Source: Collybia mongolica
Lineage: Eukaryota > Basidiomycota > Agaricomycetes > Agaricales > Clitocybaceae
NCBI GenBank assembly: GCA_013420905.1
Contig: JAAXNY010000006.1
Coordinates: 1,922,001 to 1,986,000 of the forward strand
Reading direction: 5' to 3'
DNA: 64,000 bases
A model generated the notes under the pieces. That model searched no databases and was not told the DNA's origin. It was given only the letters and a program-made list of their open reading frames with translations. A program made the translations under genes and the position numbers. Numbering within the stretch: the stretch's first letter is position 1; each line of letters starts with the position of its first letter. Shown here one piece after another: positions 56,193 to 64,000 of the stretch.

Positions 56193-59100
56193 TCACTTAT
56201 GCAACTTCCGGTGTGACATAGTAGTTTGTGGTAGCGCCGGCGCTATCCCCTCTTCAGTGTTTTCACTAGAGCTTGACTCTGAATCGGACTGATCCAATTG
56301 GACTCTGTCAAAGGTATAGTCACGCTCCTTATAAACTTGTCTATTAGCGGGATCTTTCGATTCCACTAAAGCATTTAATGTTTCGCTAGAGATGTCTATT
56401 AGATCTTGCAGATTATCCGGCAGTTCAATTGTACTCCTAGCAAAATAGGGAATAACCCTAAACGCCCCCACTTTATGTTGCCACACCGATCCATCCATTT
56501 CACAAACAATATAGGCTCCCCCGCGGTTTCGTCTCAGGACTATCATTGGTCCCAGGTACCGTGGCTTCAGCTTTTTATCGAGCGAACTTTCGACCTCGGT
56601 ATTTCTAACTAGTACTAAACTTCCTGGTTTGAAATCATAGTCTCTGATGGTCGCGCTGTGATCCTTCTCATACTGTAATAGTCTCCTTCGTTTTTCTATA
56701 TTGATACGTTTCCTCATATCGGCCACATGCTGGACGTGCTTAGCTAGAGCCTGCGCTCTAAACCCAATGAGTTCCTCTGTAGTCAATATTTTTCCTGGTA
56801 ACTTTACTAACCAAGTGGCTTCAATGATATCTAACGGTAAGGTTGGGTGCGCGCCCGTAATCATAAAATAGGGGGAGCAACCCGTCCCTCTCCGTATAGT
56901 AATCCTGTCAGCCCACATTACATGGTGGAAGAAGTAGTACCACTTCTTTACATCACCACCTGTAGCTTTGAAGACAGCTTGACGCACATCCCAATGTGCG
57001 CGCTCGGCGATCCCATTTCCTTTGGAATTGTATGGTGATATACTTATTCCTGTAATACCATACTTGGATTCCAGCCACGCTTTGGCTGCGACAAAGGCAG
57101 GACCATTATCCGTTACAATTTCCGTTAGAGAACCCCATCTACAAATTACTTCTTCGAACAGCCACCTTCCCAAGGTCTTGCCGTCCTCAGATTTGAGGGG
57201 CGCGCCTTCCATCCATGAAGACAGCGCACATCTTCCTTGGACAATGTATTTATAACCGTTAGACGATGGGCTCATATACATGGTGTCCGCATGCAATACT
57301 TGGAATATAGACGGTGTGTGGGTTATAACAGGAGGGATTCTCAACAAAGTTAGAAGCCTTGTCTGACAGATGTGACATGACTTCACATACCATGATACAT
57401 CGCGTTCCATTTCTGGCCACCAAAATCTTTTATCTATTAAGGATTTTGTTGCATAGAAACCCCTATGTCCAACAGAATCGTGAGATGCCTTCATCATATA
57501 TGTTCGGTGATTTTTATCAACAACAAGCTGGTGCGCGCTATCGATATTTTTCCTATACATCCTGCCTTCTGGATCCAAAAAGAAATTAGACGCCTGCCTT
57601 GCAAACTTTAGGTAGGCGCGATCTGTCATTCCTTTTGGTCTCTTTTGTGGTCTTTTTAACCATTCTTTTATTAAAGGTAGGTTTTTATCCTGTTCCTGTG
57701 CCGTAGGTGTCCGTTTAGACTCATCATATACTTCCCTTACATTAGGGTCGTATTTAAACTTTTCATTGGGTATGACAGTAGTATTTACAAGTTGCTTTAG
57801 ATAAGCTTCTCTTTGAATACCGAACCGTCCTAAACCTAAGTGCTGTTTTACTTCTCCGATAAATGCTGCTTCACCAGCCCAGGCATTGTTTACTTCCACT
57901 TCAAAATCAGAGATTTCCTTTGCAAGTTGGAATAGATATCCGCCGCGCGTGTCGATCTCCTCTTTAAAGTCTGACAGTTCCAAAGGGTCATCCAATCCTT
58001 CCGTTGGGTTGATAAACCTTAAAGGACCTGAGGGTTCGTCGTAACCATCGTCTGGGTCCGGGTAGACAGGATCCCCTAGCCGCGCGTCGCGTCTTGACAG
58101 ACCGTCTGGGCCAAAGCCTTTACCAGCTTTATGAACCAAAGTAAAGTGGAACATAAGTATCCTATCGATCCACCTATTTACCGTTGCATTAGGTCCTAAA
58201 CTTGGGTTTGATAACATCCCCTTAATGTACTTTGCATCCGTTTCCACTACCAAATTTCGTACTCCAATAAACCAATAATAACATGCCATTAGAACTCTCA
58301 TTAATCCGAATAGCTCTCGTTTGGGTTGTGAGAAGCGCGCTTCGCGCTCATTCAGAGTTATCGAGTCAAATCTAGCATAGTGCTTTCTTCCAGGTATATC
58401 AGGGTCTTCCTGGTAGATATAGTAGCCTACGGCTTTCCATGACGTATCTACTGACAGTACTACTGGCGTATTCCAGGTGTAATTAATTGGACGGAGCGCG
58501 GGGCTATTTTTAAGTGCGTCTAATAATAGCTGCTGCGCTTCTTCTTGCTCAGGCCCCCATATCCAAGGTTCACTACTCCTAGTTAACTTTTGAATTGGTT
58601 GACCTATACGGGCGAAGTCTTTAATGAAATTCCTGCATACACCAATAGTTCCCATGTAAGCGCGTACTTCACTGACATCTTTGCATGGTCCCCATCTTTC
58701 AACTACACCGATTCTATCTGTAGTAGGTTTCCGTCCTTCATATGTACATCTATGTCCTACCACTAGAATTTCACTTGCGCATAACATAGACTTATATCCT
58801 GAAAATGTTCCTCCAGAATACTTCATTCTCTGTACGACGCGATTTACATTTTGCATATGTTCCCAGAAGAAGCGCCTAACACCTGGAGCACCAGGTAGCT
58901 CTTCTTCTGTTCCGTCCGGTAGTTCGTAACGCGTTGCTGGACCGCGCACGGGTACATCATCAATATAGGGTATTGTGACATGTGGTACCTCATCCTGTAG
59001 GATGTACGTGACATCGTCATGAAATATTGGAACAGAATTTGTCCATCCCATAGGGAGTGTTACTAATCTCAGCGCGCCAAATGGTGTTTGGAACGTGGTT

Positions 59101-60212
59101 AGATCGCGCGAGGTTTCTGCTAAAGGCCTCTCATCGTATCCTACATATAGATCCATCATTCCGCCACAAGCGCGCCCTGCGAAGTGTTCTGCTAGTTCTT
59201 CAGTAGCGGGTGGTAGACCCGAGTGCGCTATTGTGACTGCATTCAGTGGTTCTAGACTATGTACAATTCTAAGCTTCTTTCCTGGGCCTTTCTTTAATAC
59301 GGTAAACCATCTAGACCTGTATGATGAATTGGATCTCTCATAGACTCCTGCATCAATTTTTGTCTTGATGATTTTACAAACATCTTCATAGATTCCTGGT
59401 GGGATTCTAATGTTCCTCTCTGTCCACGGCGTATGTGGGACTACTGGTATTTCGACGGGAGGAAAATATTCCTTCTTAAAACTACCGCGCTCACTATCAT
59501 TCCAAGCAAAACCATCATTATGTTTGCACATAAAGTCGTGGATTATATCCATCTCTTTAGGTTTTAAGAAGCTTTCTTCTTCGTGTACTCTTTGGAATTC
59601 CGCGCGCCTTTCCTCAGTGTACCTCCCAGTTGGTTTAAACGGAGGTGGGTTAGGCGTTAGAACTGGTAGGGCTGCTAAAGGGTCGCCCTTTATATCTCTG
59701 ATAATTCTAAATTTATCAGGCAGGTCCGCCAGTGTTGGTTTTGTTTTCAAATGTACTGGTTTATACTTCTTTCCTACTAGCTGATCCATGGTCTCAATAT
59801 TACACTTTTCACTTGTTGCCGTTCCAAGACCGCGCTCGTTTGTGCCAATTTGCCACTGCTTTAATTTACTTAAAGCTTTATTGATCATGGGCTGTTCTTG
59901 AGCGTATGTCAGCGGTCTAGTGGGTGTGCTTGCTGGGTCCCTACTGTTCTGCTCGTAGTTTATTACTGGTCCATCGCGCTCATCTACGGAAGCCAAGTAC
60001 GTGGCTAGTAATTCGCGTTCAGGTACTGTACTATTCATGTTTACATCACTTCTAGACAAAAAGACATCTCTAAGTTCTTTGTGACCAAAATTCCGCTTAT
60101 CAGTAGGGTGTCTATAACCCGTTATAATAAAGTTCCCGTCCTCATCTTCAGCAATTTCTACGGCTAGCTCTCCTTGATCACTTTGGATTAATTCATCGAA
60201 GGCCGAAAATCC
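56193..60212 (-). CDS. pol: Gypsy copy 2 pol: reverse transcriptase, RNase H, integrase
   Basis: An uninterrupted frame from about 60212 (no ATG; entered by frameshift from pro). Counting from the leucine codon at 60059 as residue 1, RT spans about 230-440 with [40 protein letters not shown] and the catalytic YIDD at 365-368 (YLDD or YVDD is commoner). RNase H follows: [44 protein letters not shown] and DGLSRRDA. Integrase has [20 protein letters not shown] with SCHICQTR (HHCC zinc finger), [29 protein letters not shown] and [11 protein letters not shown] (the D, D, E triad). A GPY-like C-terminal part has [21 protein letters not shown] Ser/Glu tail ends at 56193. It looks functional. Confidence 0.92.
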   Translation of the reverse strand, partial: GFSAFDELIQSDQGELAVEIAEDEDGNFIITGYRHPTDKRNFGHKELRDVFLSRSDVNMNSTVPERELLATYLASVDERDGPVINYEQNSRDPASTPTRPLTYAQEQPMINKALSKLKQWQIGTNERGLGTATSEKCNIETMDQLVGKKYKPVHLKTKPTLADLPDKFRIIRDIKGDPLAALPVLTPNPPPFKPTGRYTEERRAEFQRVHEEESFLKPKEMDIIHDFMCKHNDGFAWNDSERGSFKKEYFPPVEIPVVPHTPWTERNIRIPPGIYEDVCKIIKTKIDAGVYERSNSSYRSRWFTVLKKGPGKKLRIVHSLEPLNAVTIAHSGLPPATEELAEHFAGRACGGMMDLYVGYDERPLAETSRDLTTFQTPFGALRLVTLPMGWTNSVPIFHDDVTYILQDEVPHVTIPYIDDVPVRGPATRYELPDGTEEELPGAPGVRRFFWEHMQNVNRVVQRMKYSGGTFSGYKSMLCASEILVVGHRCTYEGRKPTTDRIGVVERWGPCKDVSEVRAYMGTIGVCRNFIKDFARIGQPIQKLTRSSEPWIWGPEQEEAQQLLLDALKNSPALRPINYTWNTPVVLSVDTSWKAVGYYIYQEDPDIPGRKHYARFDSITLNEREARFSQPKRELFGLMRVLMACYYWFIGVRNLVVETDAKYIKGMLSNPSLGPNATVNRWIDRILMFHFTLVHKAGKGFGPDGLSRRDARLGDPVYPDPDDGYDEPSGPLRFINPTEGLDDPLELSDFKEEIDTRGGYLFQLAKEISDFEVEVNNAWAGEAAFIGEVKQHLGLGRFGIQREAYLKQLVNTTVIPNEKFKYDPNVREVYDESKRTPTAQEQDKNLPLIKEWLKRPQKRPKGMTDRAYLKFARQASNFFLDPEGRMYRKNIDSAHQLVVDKNHRTYMMKASHDSVGHRGFYATKSLIDKRFWWPEMERDVSWYVKSCHICQTRLLTLLRIPPVITHTPSIFQVLHADTMYMSPSSNGYKYIVQGRCALSSWMEGAPLKSEDGKTLGRWLFEEVICRWGSLTEIVTDNGPAFVAAKAWLESKYGITGISISPYNSKGNGIAERAHWDVRQAVFKATGGDVKKWYYFFHHVMWADRITIRRGTGCSPYFMITGAHPTLPLDIIEATWLVKLPGKILTTEELIGFRAQALAKHVQHVADMRKRINIEKRRRLLQYEKDHSATIRDYDFKPGSLVLVRNTEVESSLDKKLKPRYLGPMIVLRRNRGGAYIVCEMDGSVWQHKVGAFRVIPYFARSTIELPDNLQDLIDISSETLNALVESKDPANRQVYKERDYTFDRVQLDQSDSESSSSENTEEGIAPALPQTTMSHRKLHK

Positions 60213-61411
60213 TGCTCCGGTTGTCTTTTCAACAGCTTAGGCGGTGATCCCTTTGCATGGGTAGGAATAGTACACCTTCGTCCCGTGTTAGGGTCCGTGA
60301 TAGTGACTACTTGTCCCCCGTCCCGAGCATTTTTGATCTGACTTTCCGTGAGCGTATCAAACGGTCTCCCGAGCAATACTTTGTATGCGGGTGAATTTAT
60401 AATATGTACTTGGAGGTAGATGGCCATGTCATTAAACAAGAAAGGGACATTGCGCGCTAATCCCGCTGTTTTCTCCACTTGTTTATTAGCACTCTGCATG
60501 TGTATGACAACGTCCGGATCCCATGAAATATCCAAGTCTAAAGCCGTTTGTTTAGCCATTGATACTATTTGGGATCCCCCATCTAATAAAGATTCCTCCG
60601 TTCCTACCCCATTTATTACTGGATATACTGCGTGCAAAGAGGCCGATTCTTTTGCTACATACAACTGTTTGGGCTCTTCCCCGGCTGGTAAAGATTCTAA
60701 ATACTGTAGGACTGGGTCCCCGCATATTATAGATCCCTTAGGTATTCCGCCGCGGTCATACTCTGAGATGAAGAAAGACTGGAATGGGATTGACTCTACT
60801 GGTAGCGCGTCATGCCGTAAGTAGTTATCATCAAGTTCCCAGTCCCCTCCAAAGGGTAAGACGTCTTCCTCATCTATTCCGTTTATTTGCAAGTTAGCGT
60901 CCCTTTGGGTAAGGGACTTACGTCTGGCAGTTACAATATTCTTTATTCCATCTCTAATGGTTTTTGACGAGCCCATTAACTCTCCCGTGGTCAATGTGAT
61001 AGGGTTGTCTAACACTTTAGCAATTATATCGCCACCTTTTAATTTTACTTCTATCGGGGACTTAGTTTCATAAGTCGGACTGCGCTTAGTGTTAAAATTA
61101 GGTAGCGGATCAACTGGTTCAGGGTTGCGTTCCGTTCTCCGGGGTATGTAGGGTACCACGGGCACATCGATGTAGGGTAATTCTTTTCGTACTGGGGACT
61201 TTACTGATGGTTCAACAAATTTTACTTTCTTTTTACTAGGAGACGGCACTACCAACTCCTCTTCACTACTATCCTGACTACTCTCTGAATTGTTACTTTC
61301 TTGACGACTATTTCTATTTTTACTTCGGTCCTCTGGCTGTCTCTTGGAACGCGACCTAGTCGTAGGTCTAGCGTGTTCCTTAGCCTCCTTCATCGGACCT
61401 AATTGAAACCC
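60188..61411 (-). CDS. pro: Gypsy copy 2 protease (pro) frame
   Basis: This frame is in the -1 register relative to gag and to pol. It can be entered at the GGGTTTC heptamer (61405-61411) or by reinitiation at an ATG at 61393. The first 200 residues are polar and basic ([39 protein letters not shown]). The protease core includes [20 protein letters not shown] (retropepsin-like catalytic Asp), [20 protein letters not shown] and [14 protein letters not shown]. It ends [14 protein letters not shown] at 60188, overlapping the pol frame by about 25 bp. A separate pro frame between gag and pol is unusual for gypsy elements, in which protease usually lies within gag-pol or pol. Confidence 0.85.
   Translation of the reverse strand, partial: GFQLGPMKEAKEHARPTTRSRSKRQPEDRSKNRNSRQESNNSESSQDSSEEELVVPSPSKKKVKFVEPSVKSPVRKELPYIDVPVVPYIPRRTERNPEPVDPLPNFNTKRSPTYETKSPIEVKLKGGDIIAKVLDNPITLTTGELMGSSKTIRDGIKNIVTARRKSLTQRDANLQINGIDEEDVLPFGGDWELDDNYLRHDALPVESIPFQSFFISEYDRGGIPKGSIICGDPVLQYLESLPAGEEPKQLYVAKESASLHAVYPVINGVGTEESLLDGGSQIVSMAKQTALDLDISWDPDVVIHMQSANKQVEKTAGLARNVPFLFNDMAIYLQVHIINSPAYKVLLGRPFDTLTESQIKNARDGGQVVTITDPNTGRRCTIPTHAKGSPPKLLKRQPEQDFRPSMN
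60206..60212 (-). promoter_or_regulatory. Candidate -1 frameshift heptamer at pro/pol junction (GGATTTT)
   Basis: In the pro frame the codons are CAG GAT TTT C, and pol is the -1 frame, open from here. G GAT TTT resembles the G GAU UUA pro-pol slippery site of mouse mammary tumour virus. The pro stop follows 18 bases downstream. The heptamer is kept in copy 1. Confidence 0.55.
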
Positions 61412-62910
61412 GACTCTTTAACCTTGTTTTGGTTATTGAGTTCTGCTACCTGCCCTAATAAAGTACTCATTTGTGCTTGTAAGGCTACTATGTCAGGGTT
61501 CGGCGCGCTCTTTGCCGTAGGATTATAGTTATTATTTATATATTCCTGTTTCTGCATCTGAGGCGCTACTGGCAGCGTGGTTTGCGCGCTCTGTTGTCCT
61601 AACATTTGTTGCGCTTGAAATTGTGCCATTTGTGCCATTATGGCTTTCAAGGTTCCAATGTCGTTACTATTGTCTACTGCATTATGTGACTGCATAACGG
61701 ACAATACTCCTGGAGCGGGTCCTTCTGTGACATCTCCGTAATAAAGGGCTGCTACCTTCTTTGAATGGAAGTGTTCCACTTTATCTTTCAATGATACCGT
61801 TTCTGGTTCTCTTGGAATATATGATCCGTCTGGTAAGCATACTCCTCCATTTGCGTTGGTTTTTATTTTCCCTTCCTCAAAATGTTTCTGTTTCTCGGGA
61901 CAGGCCATTATGAAGTGTCCGGGTGTAAAACAGTAGTGACATTTATACGCATTTGGTCTTTGCGGTTGTCCTTCTTTAGGCTTTCCGTACTGATTCTGAT
62001 ACTGATGCTGCTGGGGTGCGCTATTCGTGGCATGGTTCTGAACAGTTGCTTGTTGAAGCGCTTTCATTACATCCTCGAATCCACTCCTCGTATTCTTCTC
62101 ATTTACTTGGAGACGGTCTAACAAATTAACTATTTGTTGTTTTATTTCATCCATCTCTACTTTGATTTTGGGCGCTGCTGTTGCTGTTACGGACGTTATA
62201 AACGATCTATTTGTGTCTGGAATATTCATGTTGGCTACACCTTCAGAAATGCTGATTGCAGTTGCTATAACTTCCTCCAGATCGTACTGATCCCCTTTTC
62301 GTCGCGCGAGCGCGGCGGCTTCGGCAATAGTATTAGGATCTGCTCGGTTGTTTGTAGCAACGGCTTGTCCTGCCTGTGTAGCATTAGACTGATTATTCCC
62401 TAGCAGGGTTAGCCTTCCTTGTACTTGGGATCTGAAGACTTCGTCTAGACATCCCAAGAACTTGGTAACTAATTCACGGTTAGAGATAATAGGTGGCCTA
62501 ACTCCCAAGAGTTTAATAGATTCTGCTTTGAATTCACGCTTCAGCTTTTTCAGCGCGGCCTCATCGGTTACTCCAATACGTGGGTTGGCGCGACACACTG
62601 CCTCTAACTTGGCTACTGATCCTTCTACTTGATCGAGTGCTTCCGGATAACTAGAGATCAACTCTGTCTTGAAATCCGTCCAAGTGCCTGTCTTATAGTG
62701 GTCTAATGCCCTCCACTCATTCTCTGATTGTAGGTCTGCGTATTTTCCCAACATTAACTTCTTTTCTTCATCATTTGTAATGTTACACTCCTTCCATAGG
62801 ACCTCCATTCGCTCCAGAAACCGGATTAAACCCGTGGGCTCTTTTCCTTTGAATACTGGTGCATCACGGACGCCTGGTTGGGGCATATATTTACGAGGGG
62901 GTTCAGTCAT
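61399..62910 (-). CDS. gag: Gypsy copy 2 gag (capsid-nucleocapsid)
   Basis: The 503-codon frame starts at the first in-frame ATG (62910, MTEPPRKYMPQPGVRDAPVF). The capsid-like region includes TGLIRFLERMEVLWKECNIT, WRALDHYKTGTWTDFKTELI and FLGCLDEVFRSQVQGRLTLL. The nucleocapsid zinc knuckle is CHYCFTPGHFIMAC (C-x2-C-x4-H-x4-C). It ends [15 protein letters not shown]. The same frame stays open about 115 codons further upstream without an ATG, so a non-ATG start or an upstream exon is possible. The GGGTTTC heptamer ends one codon before the stop. Copy 1 carries a nonsense change in this gene. Confidence 0.9.
   Translation of the reverse strand: MTEPPRKYMPQPGVRDAPVFKGKEPTGLIRFLERMEVLWKECNITNDEEKKLMLGKYADLQSENEWRALDHYKTGTWTDFKTELISSYPEALDQVEGSVAKLEAVCRANPRIGVTDEAALKKLKREFKAESIKLLGVRPPIISNRELVTKFLGCLDEVFRSQVQGRLTLLGNNQSNATQAGQAVATNNRADPNTIAEAAALARRKGDQYDLEEVIATAISISEGVANMNIPDTNRSFITSVTATAAPKIKVEMDEIKQQIVNLLDRLQVNEKNTRSGFEDVMKALQQATVQNHATNSAPQQHQYQNQYGKPKEGQPQRPNAYKCHYCFTPGHFIMACPEKQKHFEEGKIKTNANGGVCLPDGSYIPREPETVSLKDKVEHFHSKKVAALYYGDVTEGPAPGVLSVMQSHNAVDNSNDIGTLKAIMAQMAQFQAQQMLGQQSAQTTLPVAPQMQKQEYINNNYNPTAKSAPNPDIVALQAQMSTLLGQVAELNNQNKVKESGFN
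61405..61411 (-). promoter_or_regulatory. Candidate -1 frameshift heptamer at gag/pro junction (GGGTTTC)
   Basis: The gag codons read TCG GGT TTC AAT TAG, so the heptamer G GGT TTC fits X XXY YYZ exactly and lies one codon before the gag stop. The pro frame is the -1 frame and is open from this point but closed just upstream (TAA), as expected for slippage here. The heptamer is conserved in copy 1 near 40213-40219. Confidence 0.7.
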
Positions 62911-63343
62911 GATTACTGAACGGTTCTGAGTAGCTAACGAGTTCGGGTTTGCTACTGGGTTTACTACGGACGATCTTCCACGCGCTACTGGTCTACTAGT
63001 AGTCGATATGTTTCCTAAGGGCTCTGGGGTTCTAAATACTTGCCTTGGTCCTGAAGATCCAAAGGCTGGTTGTGAAGATCCTCGTGTGCGCGCTCGCCTA
63101 GGAGGTGGTAACGACTCTGTTACTCCAGCGTTTTGCGAATTTTTAGTCTGCCGCGTTTTTGTAGCTACTTGTCTTGCAAGTGGCTGATTAGTTAGTCTGT
63201 TTGACGAGCTGGCTTGTGGGCGTGGCTCTTGAGACAGATTGACTAAACTTTCTCCGCTCTACTTCAATTTGTAGATGACGTTACTCGTCTTGGTATAATA
63301 TTTTTCAAAGAAAGATGCTCTCTTTAGACTATTCAAAAACTCT
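62911..63343 (-). promoter_or_regulatory. Leader between primer-binding site and gag ATG
   Basis: About 430 bp. The gag frame is open back to about 63258 with text rich in Ser, Pro and Arg but no ATG. It may be a long untranslated leader with packaging signals, or gag may start at a non-ATG codon or through splicing. Confidence 0.5.
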
Positions 63344-63364
63344 GAACCCTCGCGGTGGGCTCCA
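63344..63364 (-). promoter_or_regulatory. Primer-binding site, complementary to a tRNA 3' end (probably tRNA-Cys)
   Basis: Two bases inside the LTR edge the plus strand reads 21 bases ending GCGGTGGGCTCCA, which has the form of a tRNA 3' end (T-arm, acceptor strand, discriminator T, CCA). A T (U73) discriminator is typical of tRNA-Cys. The minus-strand element would pair with that tRNA to prime reverse transcription. Confidence 0.7.
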
Positions 63365-63366
63365 GA

Positions 63367-64000
63367 TGAAAGGGGGCTCCTGGGCTATAAGTGCGCTGAT
63401 GCTATGAAATGTAATCCCTTACACACACACACCAAACTTAACAATCAACACACGAACAGTAGGAATCGCCTGTTTTGAGTTCGGGTTCAAGTGCTTAGAA
63501 GCACTAAGCTTTGAATAGTACTAGCCAAAGCCCTTTTCAATGATCTCCCAACGGGTTTGATTCAGACAAAAGCTTCAACACAGGTTTATAAACCTGCTAG
63601 GTATATTTATAATATTTCTCGATCCAATAGACTGGGTACCAAGTGTACGTTCAATTATTAATGATCCCAAACGGATCTGTAAGTCCAAGCGACTTATCAA
63701 ACAATACAGTGCCAAGTGCACTAAGGCCAAGTGCCTAGTAATTCCAACGGACAATACAATACTAAGTTCCAAGTGAACTAAGTCTCTTTAATTCTGTAGT
63801 TCTTCAATCAATTCCAATCAAGACACGTTGAAGCAATCTGATCCTTAATTCGGGCACGCAATAGTGTTTTTAACAAATGTGATTTGTATACTCTATAGTA
63901 GCGCGAAGTGGGGGCAAGATTCCTTGCCTTAGCGCTACTCATCTACAGTCTATTTATAATGTACAAACTAAATATCATATGGAATTGTAAATTTTACACG
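63367..64000. repeat. LTR of gypsy copy 2 (gag-side, 5' LTR), partial
   Basis: It starts TGAAAGGGGGCTCCTGGGC, and all 634 bases up to the window end look identical to 50359-50992. The remaining 580 or so bases lie outside. Confidence 0.95.

Larger units (their letters stand above)
50359..64000 (-). mobile_element. Large Ty3/gypsy retrotransposon, copy 2 (young, apparently intact); right LTR cut by window end
   Basis: The order on the plus map is LTR, polypurine-tract complement, gene A (+), gene B (+), pol (-), pro (-), gag (-), primer-binding site, LTR. The predicted full length is about 14.2 kb. The 634 visible bases of the right LTR look identical to the left LTR, and gag, pro and pol frames are open, so insertion looks recent. 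It inserted into the NGN/KOW gene after TGCGC (50354-50358); the duplicate of this site would lie past the window. No envelope-like frame is present. Confidence 0.93.

Noticed and set aside
50359..64000. Envelope-like gene in gypsy copy 2
   Set aside because: Genes A and B occupy that position but run antisense, have introns and show no signal peptide or transmembrane segment.
1..64000. CRISPR arrays, tRNA genes and rRNA genes
   Set aside because: No regularly spaced repeats, no cloverleaf with A and B boxes, and no rRNA sequence were recognised; the only tRNA-like sequence is the 21-base primer-binding site.

Overview
The window comes from a filamentous basidiomycete, most likely an Agaricomycete mushroom. 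The genes carry many short introns of roughly 50-60 bp with GT...AG ends. The housekeeping genes are clearly fungal, and the transposons (KDZ elements with CxC-type cysteine clusters, Tnp2-type CACTA elements, Ty3/gypsy elements) are the mix expected in that group. All gene models were read by eye from protein similarity and splice signals, so exon edges are provisional.

Positions 1-18802 are compact, gene-dense chromosome. In order they hold fumarase (-, cut by the window edge), PEX11 (+), a twin-CX9C CMC1-like protein (-), lipoyl synthase (+), a GT8 glycosyltransferase (+), the KEOPS ATPase Kae1 (-), a four-helix membrane protein resembling SRF1 (-), a NIP30/FAM192A-domain protein (+), the splicing factor ESS2 (-), NudE (-), the exosome subunit Csl4 (-) and the pyruvate dehydrogenase E2 subunit (+). 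Intergenic gaps are often under 250 bp. Lipoyl synthase and E2, the enzyme and one of its lipoylated substrates, lie 12 kb apart.

Positions 18803-64000 are almost entirely mobile DNA, stacked in layers. First comes a decayed Ty3/gypsy pol with a poly(A)-tailed insertion in it, then a Ty1/copia tail. Next is an old copy of a large Ty3/gypsy element (copy 1, 23334-42091). It is itself interrupted by a 5.8 kb KDZ transposon, and it ends abruptly where a CACTA-like element begins (42092). The CACTA-like element carries a Tnp2 transposase and, divergently, an Spt5-like NGN/KOW gene. That gene is broken by a 1.4 kb non-autonomous KDZ-like element and then by a second, young copy of the same gypsy element (copy 2, 50359 to beyond the window end). 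A hAT remnant, tandem repeats and a 232 bp palindrome are also present.

The most unusual object is the large gypsy family. Each copy has LTRs of about 1.2 kb, gag-pro-pol on the minus strand and, between pol and the 3' LTR, two intron-containing genes on the opposite strand. I call these gene A (with a Zn2Cys6-like cysteine cluster) and gene B. Both are conserved between the copies. The gag/pro and pro/pol junctions each show a candidate -1 ribosomal frameshift heptamer (GGGTTTC and GGATTTT). Copy 1 differs from copy 2 largely by C-to-T and G-to-A changes at CpG, which suggests a cytosine-methylation or RIP-like history. Copy 2 has LTR segments that look identical and intact frames, which suggests recent movement.
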